From Coccinella septempunctata (Eukaryota > Arthropoda > Insecta > Coleoptera > Coccinellidae): 64,000 bases of DNA. The stretch covers positions 17,610,501 to 17,674,500 of the forward strand of contig NC_058191.1 in the NCBI RefSeq assembly GCF_907165205.1. The letters are read 5' to 3'. Positions 53,804 to 64,000 of this stretch are shown here, piece by piece (the first letter of the stretch is position 1; every line of letters starts with the position of its first letter). The translations under genes were made by a program, and so were the position numbers. The notes below the pieces were generated by a model that was not told the origin of the DNA, ran no database searches, and was given only the letters and a program-made list of their open reading frames with translations.

Positions 53804-56691
53804 TTGAGATTTCAGTGGTCAATTCGGCAAAGTGTGATATCAATTCCTCGAAAACTGTTGGATCAATTCAAACCAAATCTTGAAATTTTACACAGTTTTC
53901 GATTTGAGATCCACATGTTGTATTTCAGTTCGATAGTTCAGATAGGAATTGAGATTTCAGTGGTCAATTCGGCAAAGTGTGAAAAAACTAAAAACTGTTG
54001 GATCAATTCGAACCAAATTTTGAAACTGCACAAAGTTTTCGAATTGAGATGCACATGTTGAATTTCAGTTCGATGTTCTGATAGGAATTGAGATTTCAGT
54101 GGTCAATTCGGCAAAGTGTGATATCAATTCCTCAAAAACTGTTTTACCAATTCGACCCAAATCTTGAAACTGCACATAGTTTTCGAATTGAGATGCATAT
54201 GTTGAATTTCAGTTCGATAGTTCAGATAGGAATTGAGATTTCAGTGGTCAATTCGGCAAAGTGTGATATCAATTCCTCGAAAACTGTTGGATCAATTCAA
54301 ACCAAATCTTGAAATTTTACACAGTTTTCGATTTGAGACGCACATGTTGAATTTCAGTTCGATAGTTCAGATAGGAATTGAGATTTCAGTGGTCAATTCG
54401 GCAAAGTGTGATATCAATTCCTAAAAACTGTTGGATCAATTCGAACCAAATCTTGAAACTGCACAATGTTTTCGAATTGAGATGCACATGTTGAATTTCA
54501 GTTCGATAGTTCTGATAGGAATTGAGATTTCAGTGGTCAATTCGGCAAAGTGTGATATCAATTCCTCAAAAACTGTTGGACCAATTCGACCCAAATCTTG
54601 AAACTGCACATAGTTTTCGAATTGAGATGCATATGTTGAATTTCAGTTCGATAGTTCTGATAGGAATTGCGATATCAGTGGTCCATTCGACAAAGTATCA
54701 TTTCAATTCCTGAGGAACTAGTGGATCAATTCGAACCAAATCTTGAAACTGCACATAGTTTTCGAATTGAGATGCACATGTTGAATTTCAGTTCGATAGT
54801 TCTGATAGGAATTGAGATTTCAGTGGTCGATTCGATATAGTATCATTTCAATTCCTGAGGAACTATTGGATCAATTCGACCCTAATCTCGAAACTGTACA
54901 CAGTTTTCGAATTGAGATGCACATGTTGAATTTCAGTTCGATAGTTCAGATAGGAATTGAGATTTCAGTGGTCAATTCTGCAAAGTGTGATATCAATTCC
55001 TCAAGAACTGTTCGGACCAATTCGACCCAAATCTTGAAACTGCACATAGTTTTCGAATTGAGATGCACATGTCGAATTTCAGATCGATAGTTCCGATAGG
55101 AATGTAGATTTCAGTAGTTTATTCGGCAAAGTGTGATATCAATTCCTCGTAAACTGTTGGATCGATTCGAGCCAAATTTTGAAACTGCACATAGTTTTCG
55201 AATTGAGATGCACATGTTGAATTTCAGTTCGATAGTTCAGATAGAAATTGAGATTTCAGTGGTCAATTCGGCAAAGTGTGATATCAATTCCTCGAAAACT
55301 GTTGGATCAATTCAAACCAAATCTTGAAATTTTACACAGTTTTCGATTTGAGACCCACATGTTGTATTTCAGTTCGATAGTTCAGATAGGAATTGAGATT
55401 TCAGTGGTCAATTCGGCAAAGTGTGAAAAAACTAAAAACTGTTGGATCAATTCGAACCAAATTTTGAAACTGCACAAAGTTTTCGAATTGAGATGCACAT
55501 GTTGAATTTCAGTTCGATGTTCTGATAGGAATTGAGATTTCAGTGGTCAATTCGGCAAAGTGTGATATCAATTCCTCAAAAACTGTTTTACCAATTCGAC
55601 CCAAATCTTGAAACTGCACATAGTTTTCGAATTGAGATGCATATGTTGAATTTCAGTTCGATAGTTCAGATAGGAATTGAGATTTCAGTGGTCAATTCGG
55701 CAAAGTGTGATATCAATTCCTCGAAAACTGTTGGATCAATTCAAACCAAATCTTGAAATTTTACACAGTTTTCGATTTGAGACGCACATGTTGAATTTCA
55801 GTTCGATAGTTCAGATAGGAATTGAGATTTCAGTGGTCAATTCGGCAAAGTGTGATATCAATTCCTAAAAACTGTTGGATCAATTCGAACCAAATCTTGA
55901 AACTGCACAATGTTTTCGAATTGAGATGCACATGTTGAATTTCAGTTCGATAGTTCTGATAGGAATTGAGATTTCAGTGGTCAATTCGGCAAAGTGTGAT
56001 ATCAATTCCTCAAAAACTGTTGGACCAATTCGACCCAAATCTTGAAACTGCACATAGTTTTCGAATTGAGATGCATATGTTGAATTTCAGTTCGATAGTT
56101 CTGATAGGAATTGCGATATCAGTGGTCCATTCGACAAAGTATCATTTCAATTCCTGAGGAACTAGTGGATCAATTCGAACCAAATCTTGAAACTGCACAT
56201 AGTTTTCGAATTGAGATGCACATGTTGAATTTCAGTTCGATAGTTCTGATAGGAATTGAGATTTCAGTGGTCGATTCGATATAGTATCATTTCAATTCCT
56301 GAGGAACTATTGGATCAATTCGACCCTAATCTCGAAACTGTACACAGTTTTCGAATTGAGATGCACATGTTGAATTTCAGTTCGATAGTTCAGATAGGAA
56401 TTGAGATTTCAGTGGTCAATTCTGCAAAGTGTGATATCAATTCCTCAAGAACTGTTCGGACCAATTCGACCCAAATCTTGAAACTGCACATAGTTTTCGA
56501 ATTGAGATGCACATGTCGAATTTCAGATCGATAGTTCCGATAGGAATGTAGATTTCAGTAGTTTATTCGGCAAAGTGTGATATCAATTCCTCGTAAACTG
56601 TTGGATCGATTCGAGCCAAATTTTGAAACTGCACATAGTTTTCGAATTGAGATGCACATGTTGAATTTCAGTTCGATAGTTCAGATAGAAA
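53804..56691 (+). repeat. Higher-order repeat, 10 monomers, two copies of 1444 bp
   Basis: 53804-55247 and 55248-56691 match monomer by monomer at a 1444-bp offset. Both carry the TGTGAAAAAACTAAAAACTG indel (about 53980 and 55424) and the TTCGATGTTCTG one-base loss (about 54071 and 55515). The offset is 6 bp short of ten 145-bp monomers because of these indels. Confidence 0.85.
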
Positions 56692-58866
56692 TTGAGATTT
56701 CAGTGGTCAATTCGGCAAAGTGTGATATCAATTCCTCGAAAACTGTTGGATCAATTCAAACCAAATCTTGAAATTTTACATAGTTTTCGATTTGAGACGC
56801 ACATGTTGAATTTCAGTTCGATAGTTCAGATAGGAATTGAGATTTCAGTGGTCAATTCGGCAACGTGTGATATCAATTCCTAAAAACTGTTGGATCAATT
56901 CGAACCAAATCTTGAAACTGCACAAAGTTTTCGAATTGAGATGCACATGTTGAATTTCAGTTCGATAGTTCTGATAGGAATTGAGATTTCAGTGGTCAAT
57001 TCGGCAAAGTGTGATATCAATTCCTCAAAAACTGTTGGACCAATTCGACCCAAATCTTGAAACTGCACATAGTTTTCGAATTGAGATGCATATGTTGAAT
57101 TTCAGTTCGATAGTTCTGATAGGAATTGCGATATCAGTGGTCCATTCGACAAAGTATCATTTCAATTCCTGAGGAACTAGTGGATCAATTCGAACCAAAT
57201 CTTGAAACTGCACATAGTTTTCGAATTGAGATGCACATGTTGAATTTCAGTTCGATAGTTCTGATAGGAATTGAGATTTCAGTAGTCGATTCGATATAGT
57301 ATCATTTCAATTCCTGAGGAACTATTGGATCAATTCGACCCTAACCTCGAAACTGTACACAGTTTTCGAATTGAGATGCACATGTTGAATTTCAGTTCGA
57401 TAGTTCAGATAGGAATTGAGATTTCAGTGGTCAATTCTGCAAAGTGTGATATCAATTCCTCAAGAACTGTTCGGACCAATTCGACCCAAATCTTGAAACT
57501 GCACATAGTTTTCGAATTGAGATGCACATGTCGAATTTCAGATCGATAGTTCCGATAGGAATGTAGATTTCAGTAGTTTATTCGGCAAAGTGTGATATCA
57601 ATTCCTCGTAAACTGTTGGATCGATTCGAGCCAAATTTTGAAACTGCACATAGTTTTCGAATTGAGATGCACATGTTGAATTTCAGTTCGATAGTTCAGA
57701 TAGAAATTGAGATTTCCAGTGGTCAATTCGACAAAGTGTGATATCAATTCCTCGAAAACTGTTGGATCAATTCAAACCAAATCTTGAAATTTTACATAGT
57801 TTTCGATTTGAGACGCACATGTTGAATTTCAGTTCGATAGTTCAGATAGGAATTGAGATTTCAGTGGTCAATTCGGCAACGTGTGATATCAATTCCTAAA
57901 AACTGTTGAATCAATTCGAACCAAATCTTGAAACTGCACAAAGTTTTCGAATTGAGATGCACATGTTGAATTTCAGTTCGATAGTTCTGATAGGAATTGA
58001 GATTTCAGTGGTCAATTCGGCAAAGTGTGATATCAATTCCTCAAAAACTGTTGGACCAATTCGACCCAAATCTTGAAACTGCACATAGTTTTCGAATTGA
58101 GATGCATATGTTGAATTTCAGTTCGATAGTTCTGATAGGAATTGAGATATCAGTGGTCCATTCGACAAAGCATCATTTCAATTCCTGAGGAACTAGTGGA
58201 TCAATTCGAACCAAATCTTGAAACTGCACATAGTTTTCGAATTGGGATGCACATGTTGAATTTCAGTTCGATAGTTCAGATAGGAATTGAGATTTCAGTG
58301 GTCAATTCGGCAAAGTGTGATATCAATTCCTCGAAAACTGTTGGATCAATTCAAACCAAATCTTGAAATTTTACACAGTTTTCGATTTGAGACGCACATG
58401 TTGAATTTCAGTTCGATAGTTCAGATAGGAATTGAGATTTCAGTGGTCTATTCGGCAAAGTGTGATATCAATTCCTCAAAAACTGTTGGATCAATTCGAC
58501 CCAAATCTTGAAACTGCACATAGTTTCAGAATTGAGATGCACATGTTGAATATAAGTTCGATAGTTCTGATAGGAATTGAGATTTCAGTGGTCGATTCGA
58601 CATATTATCATTTCAATTCCTAAGGAACTATCGAATCAATTCGACCAAAATCTCGAAACTGTACACAGTTTTCGAAATGAGATGCACATGTTGAATTTCA
58701 GTTCGATAGTTCTGATAGGAATTGAGATTTCAGTGGTCGATTCGACATAGTATCATTTCAATTATTAAGGAACTATTGGATCAATTCGAACCAAATCTTG
58801 AAACTGCACATTGTTTTCGAATTGAGATGCACATGTTGAATTTCAGATCGATAGTTCTGATAGGAA

Positions 58867-61800
58867 TTGAGATTTCAGTGGTCGATTCGACATAGTATCA
58901 TTTCAATTCCTAAGGAACTATTGAATCAATTCAACCAAAATCTCGAAACTGTACACAGTCTTCGAATTGAGATGCACATGTTGAATTTCAGTTCGATAGT
59001 TATGATAGGAATTGAGATTTCAGTGGTCCATTCGGCAAACTGTGATATCAATTCCTCGAAAACTGTTGGATCAATTCGAACCAAATCTTGAAATTTCACA
59101 CAGTTTTCGAATTGAGATGCACATGTTGAAATTCAGTTCGATAGTTCAGATAGGAATTGAGATTTCAGTGGTCGATTCGACAAAATATCATTTCAATTCC
59201 CAAGGAACTATTGGATCCATTCGACCCAAATCCCGAAACTGTAGTCAGTTTTCGAATTGAGATGCACATGTTGAATTTCAGTTCGATAGTTCAGATAGGA
59301 ATTGGGATTTCAGTGGTCAATTCGGCAAAGTGTGATATCAATTCCTCGAAAACTGTTGGTTCAATTCGAACCAAATCTTGAAATTTCACACAGTTTTCGA
59401 ATTGAGATGCACATGTTGAAATTCAGTTCGATAGTTCAGATAGGAATTGAGATTTCAGTGGTCAATTCGGCAAAGTGTGATATCAATTCCTCGAAAACTG
59501 TTAGTTCAATTCGAACCAAATCTTGAAACTGCACATAGTTTTCGGATTGAGATGCACATGTTGAATTTCAGTTCAATAGTTCTGATAAGAATTGAGATTT
59601 CAGTGGTCTTTTCGGCAAAGTGTTATATCAATTCCTTATAAACTGTTGGATCAATTCGAACCAAATCTCGAAACAGCACATGGTTTGAGAGATTGAGATG
59701 CACATGTTGAATTTCAGTTCGATAGTTCTGATAGGAATTGAGATTTCAGTGGTCGATTCGACAAAATATCATTTCAATTCCCAAGGAACTATTGGATCAA
59801 TTCGACCCAAATCCCGAAACTGTACTGGGTTTTCGAATTGAGATGCACATGTTGAATTTCAGTTCGATAGTTCAGATAGGAATTGAGATTTCAGTGGTCT
59901 ATTCGGCAAAGTGTGATATCAATTCTTCAAAAACTGTTGGATCAATTCGACCCAAATCTTGAAACTGCACATAGTTTTAGAATTGAGATGCACATGTTGA
60001 ATTTCAGTTCGATAGTTCTGATAGGAATTGAGATTTCAGTGGTCGATTAGACATATTATCATTTCAATTCCTAAGGAACTATTGAATCAATTCGACCAAA
60101 ATCTCGGAACTGTACACAGTTTTCGAAATGAGATGCACATGTTGAATTTCAGTTCGATAGTTCTGATAGGAATTGAGATTTCAGTGGTCGATTCGACATA
60201 GTATCATTTCAATTCCTAAAGAACTATTGGATCAATTCGAACCAAATCTTGAAACTGCACAATGTTTTCGAATTGAGATGCACATGTTGAATTTCAGATC
60301 GATAGTTCTGATAGGAATTGAGATTTCAGTGGTCGATTCGACTTAGTATCATTTCAATTCCTAAGGAACTATTGAATCAATTCAACCAAAATCTCGAAAC
60401 TGTACACAGTCTTCGAATTGAGATGCACATGTTGAATTTCAGTTCGATAGTTATGATAGTAATTGAGATTTCAGTGGTCCATTCGGCAAACTGTGATATC
60501 AATTCCTCGAAAACTGTAGGATCAATTCGAACCAAATCTTGAAACTGCACATAGTTTTCGGATTGAGATGCACATGTTGAATTTCAGTTCGATGGTTCAG
60601 ATAGGAATTGAGATTTCAATGGTCAATTCGGCAAAGTGTGATATCAATTCCTCGAAAACTGTTTGTTCAATTCGAACCAAATCTTGAAATTTCACATAGT
60701 TTTCGAATTGAGATGAACATGTTGAATTTCAGCATGATAGTTCTGATAGGAATTCAGATTTCAGTGGTCGATTCGACAAAATATCATTTCAATTCCCAAG
60801 GAACTATTGGATCAATTCGACCCAAATCCCGAAACTGTATTCAGTTTTCGAATTGAGATGCACATGTTGAATTTCAGTTCGATAGTTCAGAGAGGAATTG
60901 AGATTTCAGTGGTCAATTCGGCAAAGTGTGATATCAATTCCTCGAAAACTGTTGGATCAATTCGAACCAAATCTTGAAACTGCAAGTAGTTTTCGGATTG
61001 AGATGCACATGGTGAATTTCAGTTCGATAGTTCAGATAGGAATTGAGATTTCAGTGGTCATTTCGGCAAAGTGTGATATCAATTCCTAAAAACTGTTGGA
61101 TCAATTCGAACCAAATCTTGAAACTGCACATAGTTTTCGAATTGAGATGCACATGTTGAATTTCAGTTCGATAGTTCTGATAGGAATTGAGATTTCAGTG
61201 GTCGATTCGATATATTATCATTTCAATTCCTAAAGAACTATTGGATCAATTCGACCAAAATCTCGAAACTGTACACCGTTTTCGAAATGAGATGCACATG
61301 TTGAATTTCAGATCGATAGTTCTGATAGGAATTGAGATTTCAGTGGTCGATTCGACAAAATATCATTTCAATTCCTAAGGAACAATCGAATCAATTCGAC
61401 CAAAATCTCGAAACTGTACACAGTTTTCGAAATGAGATGCACATGTTGAATTTCAGTTCGATAGTTCTGATAGGAATTGAGATTTCAGTGGTCGATTCGA
61501 TATATTATCATTTCAATTCCTAAGGAACTATTGAATCAATTCGACCAAAATCTCGAAACTGTACACAGTTTTCGAAATGAGATGCACATGTTGAATTTCA
61601 GTTCGATAGTTCTGATAGGAATTCAGATTTCAGTGGTCGATTCGACAAAATATCATTTCAATTCCCAAGGAACTATTGGATCAATTCGACCCAAATCCCG
61701 AAACTGTATTCAGTTTTCGAATTGAGATGCACATGTTGAATTTCAGTTCGATAGTTCAGAGAGGAATTGAGATTTCAGTGGTCAATTCGGCAAAGTGTGA

Positions 61801-64000
61801 TATCAATTCCTCAAAAACTGTTGGATCAATTCGACCCAAATCTTGAAACTGCACATAGTTTCAGAATTGAGATGCACATGTTGAATATAAGTTCGATAGT
61901 TCTGATAGGAATTGAGATTTCAGTGGTCGATTCGACATATCATCATTTCAATTCCTAAGGAACTATCGAATCAATTCGACCAAAATCTCGAAACTGTACA
62001 CAGTTTTCGAAATGAGATGCACATGTTGAATTTCAGTTCGATAGTTCTGATAGGAATTGAGATTTCAGTGGTCGATTCGACATAGTATCATTTCAATTCC
62101 TAAGGAACTATTGAATCAATTCAACCAAAATCTCGAAACTGTACACAGTCTTCGAATTGAGATGCACATGTTGAATTTCAGTTCGATAGTTATGATAGGA
62201 ATTGAGATTTCAGTGGTCCATTCGGCAAACTGTGATATCAATTCCTCGAAAACTGTTGGATCAATTCGAACCAAATCTTGAAATTTCACACAGTTTTCGA
62301 ATTGAGATGCACATGTTGAAATTCAGTTCGATAGTTCAGATAGGAATTGAGATTTCAGTGGTCGATTCGACAAAATATCATTTCAATTCCCAAGGAACTA
62401 TTGGATCCATTCGACCCAAATCCCGAAACTGTAGTCAGTTTTCGAATTGAGATGCACATGTTGAATTTCAGTTCGATAGTTCAGATAGGAATTGGGATTT
62501 CAGTGGTCAATTCGGCAAGGTGTGATATCAATTCCTCGAAAACTGTTGGTTCAATTCGAACCAAATCTTGAAATTTCACACAGTTTTCGAATTGAGATGC
62601 ACATGTTGAAATTCAGTTCGATAGTTCAGATAGGAATTGAGATTTCAGTGGTCAATTCGGCAAAGTGTGATATCAATTCCTCGAAAACTGTTAGTTCAAT
62701 TCGAACCAAATCTTGAAACTGCACATAGTTTTCGGATTGAGATGCACATGTTGAATTTCAGTTCGATAGTTCAGATAAGAATTGAGATTTCAGTGGTCTT
62801 TTCGGCAAAGTGTTATATCAATTCCTTATAAACTGTTGGATCAATTCGAACCAAATCTCGAAACAGCACATGGTTTGAGAGATTGAGATGCACATGTTGA
62901 ATTTCAGTTCGATAGTTCTGATAGGAATTGAGATTTCAGTGGTCGATTCGACAAAATATCATTTCAATTCCCAAGGAACTATTGGATCAATTCGACCCAA
63001 ATCCCGAAACTGTACTGGGTTTTCGAATTGAGATGCACATGTTGAATTTCAGTTCGATAGTTCAGATAGGAATTGAGATTTCAGTGGTCTATTCGGCAAA
63101 GTGTGATATCAATTCTTCAAAAACTGTTGGATCAATTCGACCCAAATCTTGAAACTGCACATAGTTTTAGAATTGAGATGCACATGTTGAATTTCAGTTC
63201 GATAGTTCTGATAGGAATTGAGATTTCAGTGGTCGATTCGACATATTATCATTTCAATTCCTAAGGAACTATTGAATCAATTCGACCAAAATCTCGAAAC
63301 TGTACAGTTTTCGAAATGAGATGCACATGTTGAATTTCAGTTCGATAGTTCTGATAGGAATTGAGATTTCAGTGGTCGATTCGACATAGTATCATTTCAA
63401 TTCCTAAGGAACTATTGGATCAATTCGAACCAAATCTTGAAACTGCACAATGTTTTCGAATTGAGATGCACATGTTGAATTTCAGATCGATAGTTCTGAT
63501 AGGAATTGAGATTTCAGTGGTCGATTCGACTTAGTATCATTTCAATTCCTAAGGAACTATTGAATCAATTCAACCAAAATCTCGAAACTGTACACAGTCT
63601 TCGAATTGAGATGCACATGTTGAATTTCAGTTCGATAGTTATGATAGTAATTGAGATTTCAGTGGTCCATTCGGCAAACTGTGATATCAATTCCTCGAAA
63701 ACTGTAGGATCAATTCGAACCAAATCTTGAAACTGCACATAGTTTTCGGATTGAGATGCACATGTTGAATTTCAGTTCGATTGTTCAGATAGGAATTGAG
63801 ATTTCAATGGTCAATTCGGCAAAGTGTGATATCAATTCCTCGAAAACTGTTTGTTCAATTCGAACCAAATCTTGAAATTTCACATAGTTTTCGAATTGAG
63901 ATGAACATGTTGAATTTCAGTATGATAGTTCTGATAGGAATTCAGATTTCAGTGGTCGATTCGACAAAATATCATTTCAATTCCCAAGGAACTATTGGAT
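58867..64000 (+). repeat. Higher-order repeat, 22 monomers, period about 3190 bp
   Basis: 58867-62056 is followed by a second copy from 62057 that is cut by the window end. Rare variants recur at this offset, for example CATGGTTTGAGAGATTG (59679 and 62869) and TGTACTGGGTTTTCG (59820 and 63010). A 2-bp loss near 63304 is private to the second copy. Confidence 0.85.

Larger units (their letters stand above)
53501..64000 (+). repeat. Satellite F block 5 (about 72 monomers, runs off the window)
   Basis: The longest F run, built of higher-order repeats described below. One private indel, TGTGAAAAAACTAAAAACTG, marks the 10-monomer repeat. No inverted piece or transposon is found between 53501 and the end. 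Confidence 0.93.

Noticed and set aside
34338..64000. Dozens of 63-95-codon open frames (RFQWSIRQSVISIP… type) in the satellite
   Set aside because: They start at TTG and arise because the monomer is stop-free in one frame. The 145-bp period is not a multiple of 3, so each frame shifts in the next monomer and ends. No Kozak context, introns or conserved ATG.
1..64000. tRNA, rRNA or other structured RNA genes
   Set aside because: I looked for tRNA-like cloverleaf motifs and rRNA-like stretches and saw none. The hairpins found are satellite inversions, the histone stem-loop and transposon ends.

Overview
The window is eukaryotic, and the gene content points to an insect or another arthropod. 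It has a long 145-bp satellite, jockey-type LINEs whose first ORF carries a PRE_C2HC region and CCHC knuckles, and a broken histone H1 gene that keeps a metazoan histone-type 3' stem-loop. Nothing bacterial is present. I cannot name the species. The DNA looks like heterochromatin, plausibly centromeric or pericentromeric, and I see no intact host gene. In the entries, 'F' means the monomer reads GAATTGAGATTTCAGTGG on the + strand, and 'R' is the reverse.

Layout. 1-2225 is satellite (R). 2226-4283 is a LINE fragment (LINE-A) whose reading frame runs into satellite at both ends. 4284-28500 is a mosaic built around a repeated composite module: histone H1 5' flank, the first ~18 H1 codons, a scrap of satellite, a GC-rich Gag zinc-knuckle fragment, an AT-rich tail, then satellite. 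The mosaic holds eight Gag-knuckle fragments and nine H1-flank pieces (a tenth lies near 33.4 kb). It is interrupted by LINE-B (6.2-8.0 kb and 15.5-18.5 kb), a MITE-like element inside one LINE-B copy, an RTE/CR1-like LINE with an intact 425-codon frame (12.86-14.23 kb), LINE-C and LINE-D (20.77-23.49 kb), and a promoter-like island (19.41-19.84 kb). At 23.98-28.62 kb a 2320-bp unit with a near-complete H1 pseudogene is duplicated in tandem. 28.5-64 kb is almost pure satellite in alternating F and R blocks. It is organised in higher-order repeats, with one H1-flank scrap at 33.3-33.6 kb.

History inferred from the sequence. An H1 gene became enclosed by satellite and lost its frame. A deletion joined H1 codon ~18 to satellite, giving the short module, and that module was then amplified in both orientations. 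LINEs inserted repeatedly at one nucleotide position just before the H1 start codon, leaving the same 10-bp duplication three times. The satellite arrays grew by unequal exchange in units of 8, 10, 13 and 22 monomers. Some blocks contain inversions, so the same long palindromes recur.

Nothing in the window works as a pathway. The most notable signals are the LINE hotspot at the H1 start, the H1-satellite-Gag module, and the inversion-containing higher-order satellite. All coordinates of element edges were judged by eye and may be off by a few bases.
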